A stretch of DNA of 64,000 nt from Stenotrophomonas lactitubi (GTDB taxonomy: Bacteria; Pseudomonadota; Gammaproteobacteria; Xanthomonadales; Xanthomonadaceae), in the NCBI RefSeq assembly GCF_002803515.1, contig NZ_PHQX01000001.1:3348001-3412000 (forward strand), in the 5' to 3' direction. Position 1 is the stretch's first letter. The number at the start of each line of letters is the position of its first letter. This document shows positions 44,682-52,323 of the stretch, piece by piece. A model generated the notes under the pieces. The model searched no databases, was not told where the DNA came from, and was given only the letters and a program-made list of their open reading frames with translations. Position numbers and translations under genes: made by a program.

Positions 44682-45956
44682 ATGTCCACTCCCTCGCCCA
44701 AACCCCTGGTCATCCGCGAGCGCCTTTCCGAAGTGCGCTACGAAATCCGCGGAGAACTGGCGCGGCGAGCCCGGGAGCTGGAGGCGCAGGGCCACAAGCT
44801 GATCAAGCTCAACATCGGCAATCCCGGCGCTTTCGGCTTCCGTGCACCGGAACACCTGCAGCGCGCGATCGCCGATGACATGGGCCGCACCGATCCCTAC
44901 ACCCATCAGCAGGGCCTGCCGGTCGCCCGCGAAGCCATCGCCGCCGCCTACGCCCGCCGTGGCGCACCGGATGCCCACCCGGACCGCGTGTTCGTCGGCA
45001 ACGGCGTCAGCGAGCTGATCGACCTGTCGCTGCGTGCGCTGCTCAACCCGGGCGACGAAGTGCTGGTGCCCTCGCCGGACTACCCGCTGTGGTCGGCCTC
45101 GACCATCCTCAATGATGGCCGCCCGGTGTACTACCGCTGCGCCGCCGAGAATGGCTTCCAGCCGGACCCGAGCGAGATCGAGACGCTGGTGTCCTCGCGC
45201 ACCCGCGCCATCGTGCTGATCAATCCGAACAACCCCAGCGGCGCCAGCTACCCGCGCGAGCTGCTGGAGCGCGTGGTCGAGATCGCGCGCCGGCACAACC
45301 TGCTGCTGCTGGTGGATGAGATCTACGACCAGATCCTGTACGACGACGCGGTGTTCCAGCCGGTCGCACCGCTGGCCGGTGACCATCCCTGCCTGACCTT
45401 CAGCGGCCTGAGCAAGGTGCACCGTGCCTGCGGCTGGCGCGTGGGCTGGGCCCACCTCAGCGGCGACGACGCGCGCCTGGGCGACTTCCGCGCCGCGCTG
45501 GACCTGCTGGGCGCACTGCGCCTGTGCGCCAACGTGCCGGGCCAGTACGCCATCGACGCGGCAGTGAATGGGCCGGACACCATTTCCGAGCTGTGCGCAC
45601 CGGGCGGCCGTCTGTATGAAACCCGGCGTGCAGTGATCGAAGCCTGCGAGGCCAGCGAGCATCTGTCGCTGGTCGCGCCCGCCGGAGCGCTGTACGCGTT
45701 CCCGGCCGTGGTCGGTGCCGCCGCCAAGGGCTTCGACGACCACAATTTCGCGCTGGACCTGATGAACAACGATGGCGTGCTGGTGGTGCCGGGCTCGAGC
45801 TTCAACGTGCCTTACCGCCACCACTTCCGCGTGACCCTGCTGCCGGAGGCGTCGGTGATGCGCGACGTGTTCGCCCGTATCGACCGCGCCCTCGCCCGCC
45901 GTGCCGAAGACGCCACCAAGGTGGTGCCGCTGAAGCCCCGCCGGTCGGTGGCTTGA
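44682..45956 (+). CDS. Class I/II pyridoxal-phosphate aminotransferase (AlaA-like)
   Basis: 424 residues. It resembles the alanine aminotransferases AlaA/YfbQ, which move an amino group between glutamate and pyruvate. Features are an N-terminal IRGELARRARELEAQGHKLIKLNIGNPG, the NPNNPSG motif, DEIYDQILYD, and the PLP lysine Lys245 in SGLSKVHRACGWRVGW. The start at 44682 gives the family N-terminus; no good Shine-Dalgarno sequence is seen. The GDSL hydrolase gene begins 3 nt after its stop, so they form an operon. Confidence 0.9.
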   Translation: MSTPSPKPLVIRERLSEVRYEIRGELARRARELEAQGHKLIKLNIGNPGAFGFRAPEHLQRAIADDMGRTDPYTHQQGLPVAREAIAAAYARRGAPDAHPDRVFVGNGVSELIDLSLRALLNPGDEVLVPSPDYPLWSASTILNDGRPVYYRCAAENGFQPDPSEIETLVSSRTRAIVLINPNNPSGASYPRELLERVVEIARRHNLLLLVDEIYDQILYDDAVFQPVAPLAGDHPCLTFSGLSKVHRACGWRVGWAHLSGDDARLGDFRAALDLLGALRLCANVPGQYAIDAAVNGPDTISELCAPGGRLYETRRAVIEACEASEHLSLVAPAGALYAFPAVVGAAAKGFDDHNFALDLMNNDGVLVVPGSSFNVPYRHHFRVTLLPEASVMRDVFARIDRALARRAEDATKVVPLKPRRSVA

Positions 45957-45959
45957 GCG

Positions 45960-46577
45960 ATGGGCTTGTCGTATCTGGCCCTGGGCGATTCCTACACCAT
46001 CGGTGAAGCGGTCGCGGTCGAAGGCCGCTGGCCGCATCAGCTCGCCGCCGCCCTGCGTGCGCAGGGCATTGATCTGACCGACCCGCAGACGATCGCCACC
46101 ACGGGTTGGACTACCGACGAGCTCGACGCCGGCATCGACGAAGTGGCGCCGCAAGGCCCGTTCGACTTCGTCAGCCTGTTGATCGGCGTCAACAACCAGT
46201 ACCGCGGGCGCCCGCTGGGCGAGTACCAGGTGCAGTTCCAAGCCCTGCTGCAACGCGCGATCGGCTTTGCCGGTGGCCGCGCGGACCACGTGCTGGTGCT
46301 GTCCTTCCCGGACTGGGGCACCACGCCGTACGGTGCAGGCAGCGGTCGCGACCTGGCCCGCGTCGAACTGGAGACCGACGAGTTCAATGCTGCCGCCGAG
46401 GTGATCAGCACCCAGCAGGGCGTTGCCTTCGTCGACATCACCGATATCAGCCGCGACAACGGCGCTGACCCGGCGATGATCGCCGAGGATGGCCTGCACC
46501 CGTCCGCACGGATGTATGCGCTGTGGAGCGCGCGTGCGCTGCCGGTGGCCACGCACCTGCTGGGCAGAACGGACTGA
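45960..46577 (+). CDS. SGNH/GDSL hydrolase
   Basis: 205 residues. Block I is LALGDSYTIG with the nucleophile Ser11, block III is LIGVNNQY and block V is DGLHPSARMY with the Asp/His pair. No signal peptide is evident, so it is probably cytoplasmic. An esterase or lipase-type activity is expected; the substrate is unknown. It is coupled with the aminotransferase upstream and the methyltransferase downstream. Confidence 0.88.
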   Translation: MGLSYLALGDSYTIGEAVAVEGRWPHQLAAALRAQGIDLTDPQTIATTGWTTDELDAGIDEVAPQGPFDFVSLLIGVNNQYRGRPLGEYQVQFQALLQRAIGFAGGRADHVLVLSFPDWGTTPYGAGSGRDLARVELETDEFNAAAEVISTQQGVAFVDITDISRDNGADPAMIAEDGLHPSARMYALWSARALPVATHLLGRTD

Positions 46578-46581
46578 CACG

Positions 46582-47313
46582 ATGGACGGCACGCCACGGA
46601 ACGGCACGCCCCTGCCCTGTTCGCCGCTTGATGCCGGGCAGGCGCGGCTGATCGCCGAGTCCTTCAGGCCGATGCAGGCCTGGGGCAGCCGCCGCGATTA
46701 CTACTACACCCGCGGCAAGCTGGGCAGCGACCCGCTGTATGACGGCGTACTGCAGCACCTGCCGGACGACGGCCAGCCGGTGCTCGACCTGGGCTGTGGG
46801 CTGGGCCTGTTCGCGCACGTACTGCGCCAGCGTGGCCGCCAGCAGGTCTACCTCGGGATTGACGTGGACAGCGACAAGATCGCGCGTGCGCAGCGCGCCG
46901 GCACCGGCCTGGCCGATGCACGTTTCGACTGCCTGGATGTGCAGGCACCCTTGCCGGCGCATGCAGGGCATGTGTTGCTGCTGGATGTGCTGCAGTACCT
47001 GGACGAAATGCCGCAACTGGAACTGCTGCGCGCGGTGAGCGCGCGGGTCGCGCCCGGTGGCCGCCTGCTGCTGCGTACGCCGCTGGCGACCGGCGACCGC
47101 CGCGACCGCACCACGCGGGTGGCTGATCGGCTGGCGTGGCTGGTCGGCTGGATGGGCACGCGACCGCGTCACTACCCGGATCCGCAGCGGCTGCAGGCCA
47201 CGCTGGCCGAGGCGGGGCTGCAGGTGGGCGAACTGCGGCCGTTGCACGGGCGAACGCCGTTCAACAGCTGGCTGTTGGTGGCTGAGCGCGCGGGAGCTGC
47301 GGCCAACGGCTGA
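46582..47313 (+). CDS. Class I SAM-dependent methyltransferase
   Basis: 243 residues. The SAM-binding motif VLDLGCGLGLFAH is at about 67-79, with the acidic post-I GIDVDSDKI, the motif FDCLDVQAPLP and a later LLLDVLQYLD. The N-terminus has YYYTRGKLGSDPLYDGV. Substrate unknown. It starts 4 nt after the GDSL hydrolase stop, so the three genes from the aminotransferase on form one unit. A foldback element lies 36 nt past the stop. Confidence 0.87.
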   Translation: MDGTPRNGTPLPCSPLDAGQARLIAESFRPMQAWGSRRDYYYTRGKLGSDPLYDGVLQHLPDDGQPVLDLGCGLGLFAHVLRQRGRQQVYLGIDVDSDKIARAQRAGTGLADARFDCLDVQAPLPAHAGHVLLLDVLQYLDEMPQLELLRAVSARVAPGGRLLLRTPLATGDRRDRTTRVADRLAWLVGWMGTRPRHYPDPQRLQATLAEAGLQVGELRPLHGRTPFNSWLLVAERAGAAANG

Positions 47314-47349
47314 GCCCCTCGTGGTGGGCGGCCAGAGTGATCGTGAGAT

Positions 47350-47453
47350 GGCCGGGTGGGTGGACTGCACAGGGGGCGCTGCAAGTACGTCCATGTAAGC
47401 TCGGTCGCCGCATCCATGCGGCTCACGCCCCTGTGCAGCCCACCCACCCGGCC
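47350..47453 (+). repeat. Long foldback element 3, sense to the methyltransferase gene
   Basis: Arms of 26 bp (47350-47375 and 47428-47453) pair with a single mismatch (A at 47364), which becomes a U-G wobble in the minus-strand RNA. The 52-nt loop aligns without gaps to the loop of element 1, sharing tccatg, gctcg, catccatg and the final acg. The arms are unrelated to those of elements 1 and 2 except for a short CAGG near the loop. Confidence 0.88.
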
Positions 47454-47545
47454 ACGGACGGTTTACGGGTGCGTCCACCACGGAAGACAAGGGAGAAAAG
47501 CGAAGAGCAAACGCGGGTCGCTTCGCTCTTGCCGCGCTGCGCGCT

Positions 47546-47568
47546 CGCCGGGCGTGGCCCGGCGCTAC
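47546..47568 (-). repeat. Single GTAGCGCCGGGCC-type palindrome
   Basis: A reverse unit next to the stop codon of the polysaccharide deacetylase gene, at the convergent end with the methyltransferase gene. Confidence 0.85.
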
Positions 47569-47578
47569 CGCAAACGTG

Positions 47579-48358
47579 TCAGCCGGCCGGCAGTTCGGCC
47601 TTCAGGCCGCGCTCGTCCAGCGCCTGCAGCACGCGTTCGATGATGGCCAGGTTGTGGCCGTGGGCGGCACCTTCATGCAACAGCACGATCGCGCCCGGGC
47701 GCAGGTCGGGCAGCAGACGCGCCAGCACGCCGTCCGGTGTGCAGCCGACGCCGTCGTAGCCGCGGGCGCTCCAGCCCACGCGCACCAGGCCCAGCTTGCG
47801 CAGTACCGGTGCCACGAACGGGTTGGTCATGCCCACCACCGAGCGGTACCAGCGTACCGGTCGCCCGCTGACCGCCTGCAGCGCCTGCTGGCAACCCTCG
47901 ATCTCCGCCGCCATCGTGCCCGGACCCAGCCGCCAGAAGCGCGCCTGCGGGTGGCTGTGGCTGTGGTTGCCGAGGTCGTGTCCGCGACGCAGGATCTCCT
48001 CCACCAGGGCCGGATGCGCCAATGCGCGCTCGCCGACCAGGAAGAAGGTCGCACGTGCCTGGTGCCGGTCCAGCAGATCCAGCACCGCTGGGGTCTGCTC
48101 ACTGGGGCCGTCGTCGATGGTCAGCCACACGCAGTTGCCGGCATCGGGCAACCGGCTCAGCACCGGCGCGTAGAAGCGGCTGTTGGGCAGGAACACCGGC
48201 ACCATGAACAACGCGTGGCTTGCCACCATCAGCGCAAGGCCCCAGTGCCAGCCGGCCAACACCCAGGTCAGGATCACAGCCAGCTGCGACAGCACCAGCC
48301 AGGGTACCCAGCGCCATGGCCGGGTCGGGATGCGATGCAATGTTCCTGCGCTGGTCAT
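47579..48358 (-). CDS. Polysaccharide deacetylase family membrane protein
   Basis: 259 residues. Two N-terminal membrane helices (about 20-55) are followed by a NodB-type domain: motif 1 TIDDGP with the catalytic/metal Asp82-Asp83 and motif 2 HSHSH with the metal ligands His132 and His136. Motif 3 is RWYRSVVG in place of the usual RxPxG and motif 5 is VLLHEG. It should remove acetyl groups from a glycan on the periplasmic side; the glycan is unknown. The ATG at 48358 is used; an in-frame ATG at 48373 is possible. Confidence 0.85.
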   Translation of the reverse strand: MTSAGTLHRIPTRPWRWVPWLVLSQLAVILTWVLAGWHWGLALMVASHALFMVPVFLPNSRFYAPVLSRLPDAGNCVWLTIDDGPSEQTPAVLDLLDRHQARATFFLVGERALAHPALVEEILRRGHDLGNHSHSHPQARFWRLGPGTMAAEIEGCQQALQAVSGRPVRWYRSVVGMTNPFVAPVLRKLGLVRVGWSARGYDGVGCTPDGVLARLLPDLRPGAIVLLHEGAAHGHNLAIIERVLQALDERGLKAELPAG

Positions 48359-48409
48359 TCCCCATGATGCCATGGGGGGTAGAATTGATGATTCGAATTT
48401 TTCGGACCC

Positions 48410-49345
48410 ATGACTGCCATGTCCCTCGATCCCGCCCTGCGTTCGCGCATCGAAACCATCCTCAACGACGACCGCGTCGTGCTGTTCATGAAGGGCCAGC
48501 CTTCGATGCCGCAGTGCGGTTTCTCGGCCAAGGCCGTGGGTGCCCTGCAGGACCTGGGCGTGGAGTTCGCCCACGTCAACGTGCTGGCCGACGCGGAGAT
48601 CCGCGAAGGCATCAAGGCCTATGGCGACTGGCCGACCATCCCGCAGCTGTACATCGACGGCGAACTGGTCGGCGGCAGCGACATCGTGCTGCAGATGGCC
48701 GCCAGCGGTGAGCTGAGCAGCGTGCTGGGCCTGGCCGCACCGGACCGCACCCCGCCGCGCATCACCGTCACCCCGGCCGCAGTGGAAATGCTGAAGGGCG
48801 CGCTGGCCGATTCGCCGGGTGCGTCGCTGCAGCTGGGCATCGATGCCCGCTTCCAGCCGAATTTCCAGCTGGCTCCGTACGACGAAGGCGCGATCGCCGC
48901 CGAGTCCAACGGCCTGCGCGTGCAGTTCGACCTGGCCAGCGCCCGTCGCGCCGACGGCATCACCATCGACTGGGTCGACGACATCCGTGGCAAGGGCCTG
49001 GCGATCGACAACCCGAACGCGCCCAAGCCGGTGCAGGAAATCAGCGTGCGCGATGCCGACGACCTGGTGCGTGCCGGCAACGTGATGCTGGTGGACGTGC
49101 GCCCGGCCGAAGAACGTGCCATCGCCGCAGTCGGCGTGCCGTTCAAGAGCTTCGATGGCAACGGCCGCGCCGAGCTGGAAGCCCTGCCGAAGGACACCGC
49201 CCTGGCCTTCCTGTGCCACCACGGTGGCCGCAGCGCACAGGCAGCGGAGCAGTTCCGTACGCTGGGCTTCAGCAAGGTGTTCAACGTCACCGGCGGCATC
49301 GATGCCTGGTCGGACGAAGTGGACAACGGCGTGCCGAAGTACTGA
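48410..49345 (+). CDS. Monothiol glutaredoxin - HesB-like - rhodanese fusion
   Basis: 311 residues (308 from the ATG at 48419). Residues 1-105 are a Grx4-type monothiol glutaredoxin with the active site CGFS (Cys36) and the glutathione-binding WPTIPQLYIDGELVGGSD. Residues about 118-208 resemble an A-type (HesB/IscA) Fe-S carrier, ending NPNAPKP, but have lost all cysteines. Residues about 212-311 are a rhodanese domain with active Cys269 in CHHGGRS. Iron-sulfur cluster handling or persulfide chemistry is likely. A TAGAAT -10-like hexamer lies 24 nt upstream, and a strong terminator follows. Confidence 0.9.
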   Translation: MTAMSLDPALRSRIETILNDDRVVLFMKGQPSMPQCGFSAKAVGALQDLGVEFAHVNVLADAEIREGIKAYGDWPTIPQLYIDGELVGGSDIVLQMAASGELSSVLGLAAPDRTPPRITVTPAAVEMLKGALADSPGASLQLGIDARFQPNFQLAPYDEGAIAAESNGLRVQFDLASARRADGITIDWVDDIRGKGLAIDNPNAPKPVQEISVRDADDLVRAGNVMLVDVRPAEERAIAAVGVPFKSFDGNGRAELEALPKDTALAFLCHHGGRSAQAAEQFRTLGFSKVFNVTGGIDAWSDEVDNGVPKY

Positions 49346-49367
49346 TCGGCTGCAGTTGATACACAGG

Positions 49368-49395
49368 AAAAACGCCGGCGAAAGCCGGCGTTTTT
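49368..49395 (+). terminator. Rho-independent terminator after the glutaredoxin fusion gene
   Basis: Perfect 12-bp arms (49368-49379 with 49384-49395), GAAA tetraloop, A-run before and T-run after. It can also serve the convergent DUF924 gene. Confidence 0.95.
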
Positions 49396-49401
49396 TGTTT
49401 C

Positions 49402-49941
49402 CTACCCGGCAAACCCGCCTTCGGCCAGGTAGTCCAGTTCTTCCGGCGACGGCATGCGGCCGAGCACCGCATTGCGATGCGGGAACCGGCCGAAGCGGCG
49501 GATGATGTCGCGGTGCAGTTCGGCGTATTGCAGGTATTCCTTGTCGCCCAGCACGTCGAACATCGCCACCGAGCGGTCCTGATCCAGCGGATCTTCGGAG
49601 TGCTCGAACGGCAGATAGATGAAGGCGCGCAGCTTGGGAACCAGCTGCAGGTCCAGCCCCTCTTCGATCGCGCGCATGGCGTAGTGCCGTGCCAGGCCAT
49701 CGGTCGCATAGGAATGGGCCGTGCCGCGGAAGCAGTTGCGCGGGAACTGGTCCAGCAGCAGCATCAGCGCCAGCGCACCCTCGGCGCTGCCCAGCCAGTG
49801 CTCGCGCGCGCGCGATGCGGCGGCATGGTGTTCGTCCGCGAACAGCGTACGGAACCGTGCGTCGAACGCATCATCGCGGGCGAACCACTTTTCAGGGCCC
49901 GCGTCTTTCCAGAATTCCACCACTTGCGCGGCAACGTCCAT
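49402..49941 (-). CDS. DUF924 family protein
   Basis: 179 residues, all helical, with the family segments VVEFWKDAGPEKWFARDDAFD, LALMLLLDQFPRNCFRGTAHSYATD, FIYLPFEHSEDPLDQDRSV and RFPHRNAVLGR. The fold is TPR-like; the function is unknown. The ATG at 49941 is used; a GTG one codon earlier is possible. AMP nucleosidase lies just upstream on the same strand. Confidence 0.9.
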   Translation of the reverse strand: MDVAAQVVEFWKDAGPEKWFARDDAFDARFRTLFADEHHAAASRAREHWLGSAEGALALMLLLDQFPRNCFRGTAHSYATDGLARHYAMRAIEEGLDLQLVPKLRAFIYLPFEHSEDPLDQDRSVAMFDVLGDKEYLQYAELHRDIIRRFGRFPHRNAVLGRMPSPEELDYLAEGGFAG

Positions 49942-49983
49942 CACCTACTCCCAGGGCCGGCGCACCGCGCCAGGCCATCATCA

Positions 49984-50760
49984 TCATTCGTCGAAGCGCA
50001 GATGGCGGACCGACTTGCCGTTGCGCCGGATAAGCTTAAGCGCCTCGATGCCGATCTGGATATGGTTTTCCACGAACTGCGAGCTGACCTTGGCGTCGGA
50101 AGCCTCGGTTTTCACCCCGTCCGGGATCATCGGCTGGTCTGAAACCAGCAGCAGGGCGCCACTGGGAATGTGGTTGGCGAAGCCGGCGGCGAAGATCGTC
50201 GCGGTTTCCATGTCGATGGCCATGCAGCGCATCGCCCGCAACCGCTCCTTGAAGGCCTCGTCGTGCTCCCAGACCCGGCGGTTGGTGGTGTAGACGGTGC
50301 CGGTCCAGTAATCGTGGCCAAGGTCGCGGATCATGGTGGAGACCGCACGCTGCAGGGCAAAGGCGGGCAAGGCCGGCACTTCCGGCGGCAAGTAATCGCC
50401 CGAGGTGCCTTCGCCGCGGATGGCCGCGATCGGCAGCACCAGGTCGCCCAACTCGTTCTTGCGCTTCAGCCCCCCGCACTTGCCCAGGAACAGCACGGCC
50501 TTGGGCATCACCGCCGACAGCAGATCCATGATGATCGCGGCATTGGGGCTGCCCATGCCGAAGTTGATCATGGTGATGCCGTCGATGGTGGCACTGGCCA
50601 TGGGCCGGTCCAGGCCGATCACCGGCGCACCGGTCAGCGCGGAGAACGTATGCAGGTAGCCCCCGAAGTTGGTCAGCAGGATGTGCTGGCCGAACTGGTC
50701 CAGGGGCACGCCGGTATAGCGCGGCAGCCAGTTGTCGACGATGTCCTGCTTGCTCTTCAT
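49984..50760 (-). CDS. amn: AMP nucleosidase, short form
   Basis: 258 residues. It would hydrolyse AMP to adenine and ribose 5-phosphate. It corresponds to the C-terminal nucleoside phosphorylase-like domain of E. coli Amn (about 480 residues): TNFGGYLHTFSALTGAPV, MINFGMGSPNAAIIMDLL, LGKCGGLKRKNELGDLVLP and the ribose-binding AIDMETATIFAAGFAN with the following LLVSDQP. The N-terminal regulatory domain is absent, as in other Xanthomonadaceae. The ATG at 50760 is clear; long upstream reading in the frame is not coding. Confidence 0.9.
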   Translation of the reverse strand: MKSKQDIVDNWLPRYTGVPLDQFGQHILLTNFGGYLHTFSALTGAPVIGLDRPMASATIDGITMINFGMGSPNAAIIMDLLSAVMPKAVLFLGKCGGLKRKNELGDLVLPIAAIRGEGTSGDYLPPEVPALPAFALQRAVSTMIRDLGHDYWTGTVYTTNRRVWEHDEAFKERLRAMRCMAIDMETATIFAAGFANHIPSGALLLVSDQPMIPDGVKTEASDAKVSSQFVENHIQIGIEALKLIRRNGKSVRHLRFDE

Positions 50761-50913
50761 GGGCGGTCCGGTGCGGCGTGGGGAGCACCATTTTCCGGGA
50801 GGCGGACGTTGCCGTCGAGATGGCAGATGACGCCCCGTGAAAAAGGACACTTGGCAAGCAGGCCGGTCCCCGGCTAGCGTCGGTGGGTTGAACACGCTGC
50901 CAAGGGGATCTGC

Positions 50914-52323
50914 ATGACATCGACGTTGTTGCGCGCCGGGTTGGGTCTGGCGCTGGTATCGCTGAGCACGGCGCCGGCCGTGGGCGCTTCGCGCTTCGTA
51001 GCCGATCCCTACCCGAGCACCTACCAGGCGCATCCCGATGGGCCGTTGCTGATCCAGAACGCCACCGTGCTGACCGGCACCGGCCAGCGCCTGGACAACG
51101 CCGATGTGTTGCTGCGCGATGGTCGCATCGTCGCCGTCGGCGATGCGCTGCAGGTCGACGCCAGCGTCACCCGCATCAACGCCGACGGCAAATGGGTGAC
51201 CCCGGGCCTGATCGACGTGCATTCGCACCTGGGCGTCTATCCCAGCCCCGGCGTAAGCGCGCACAGCGACGGCAACGAGATGACCGCGCCGGTCACCGCC
51301 AATGTCTGGGCCGAGCATTCGGTATGGCCGCAGGACCCCGGTTTCCAGGCCGCACTGGCCGGCGGGGTGACCAGCATGCAGGTGCTGCCCGGCTCGGCCA
51401 ACCTCGTTGGTGGCCGCGGCGTGACGTTGAAGAACGTGCCTGCCACCACCTACCAGGCGATGAAGTTCCCCGGTGCGCCGTGGGGCCTGAAAATGGCCTG
51501 CGGCGAGAACCCCAAGCGCGTCTACGGTGGCGGCAAGGGCGTGGCGCCTGCCACCCGGATGGGCAACGTGGCCGGTTACCGCGCAGCCTTCATCGACGCG
51601 GCCGACTACATCGCCAAGAGCACGCCGAAGCCGGCCAAGCGAAAGGGCTGGTTCGGCAGCGACAAGGGCGACAGCGCCGGTGACGCCGGCGGCAAGCGCG
51701 ACCTCAAGCTGGACACCCTTGCAGGCGCGATCCAGGGCGATATCCGCGTGCACATCCACTGCTACCGCGCCGATGAAATGGCCACCATGCTCGACCTGTC
51801 CAAGGAATTCGGCTTCAAGGTGGCCGCCTTCCACCACGGCGTGGAGGCCTACAAACTGGCCGACCGGTTGGCTGCCGAAGGCGTGTGCGGCGCACTGTGG
51901 GCCGACTGGTGGGGCTTCAAGATGGAAGCCTTCGATGGCATCGCCGAGAACATCGCGCTGGTCGACCGGCCGAAGAACAGCTGCGCCATCGTCCACTCCG
52001 ACTCGCCCGAAGGCATCCAGCGCCTGAACCAGGAAGCGGCCAAGGTGATGGCCGCCGCGCGCCGCGCGCACATGCCGGAGATCGCGCCGGAACGGGCCAT
52101 CACCTGGATGACCGCCAACGCCGCCAAGGCGCTGGGCATCGAAGCGCAGACCGGCACACTGGAGGCCGGAAAGATGGCCGACGTGGTGATCTGGAACGGC
52201 AACCCCTTCAGTTCGTATGCACTGGCCGAACAGGTGTTCGTCGATGGCCGCCGTGTTTACGACCGCAGCACGCCACCGGCGACGCCGCGGTCGGATTTCC
52301 AACTTGGGCAGGAGCTGCGCTGA
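50914..52323 (+). CDS. Secreted amidohydrolase family protein, catalytic member
   Basis: 469 residues. A signal peptide (about 1-25) is followed by an imidazolonepropionase/dihydroorotase-type amidohydrolase. The metal ligands are intact: HSH in GLIDVHSHLG, then HIHCY, then FHHGVEAY and VHSDSPEG. The C-terminal composite sheet has GTLEAGKMADVVIWNGNPF. A lysine-rich insert (about 235-265) is unusual. Peptidase-like or cyclic-amide hydrolysis in the periplasm is likely. Good Shine-Dalgarno sequence (AAGGGG). The stop overlaps the start of the second amidohydrolase gene by one base. Confidence 0.88.
   Translation: MTSTLLRAGLGLALVSLSTAPAVGASRFVADPYPSTYQAHPDGPLLIQNATVLTGTGQRLDNADVLLRDGRIVAVGDALQVDASVTRINADGKWVTPGLIDVHSHLGVYPSPGVSAHSDGNEMTAPVTANVWAEHSVWPQDPGFQAALAGGVTSMQVLPGSANLVGGRGVTLKNVPATTYQAMKFPGAPWGLKMACGENPKRVYGGGKGVAPATRMGNVAGYRAAFIDAADYIAKSTPKPAKRKGWFGSDKGDSAGDAGGKRDLKLDTLAGAIQGDIRVHIHCYRADEMATMLDLSKEFGFKVAAFHHGVEAYKLADRLAAEGVCGALWADWWGFKMEAFDGIAENIALVDRPKNSCAIVHSDSPEGIQRLNQEAAKVMAAARRAHMPEIAPERAITWMTANAAKALGIEAQTGTLEAGKMADVVIWNGNPFSSYALAEQVFVDGRRVYDRSTPPATPRSDFQLGQELR

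Noticed and set aside
51885..52322. Upstream extension of the second amidohydrolase frame
   Set aside because: It lies inside the first amidohydrolase gene in another frame; the signal peptide begins at 52323.
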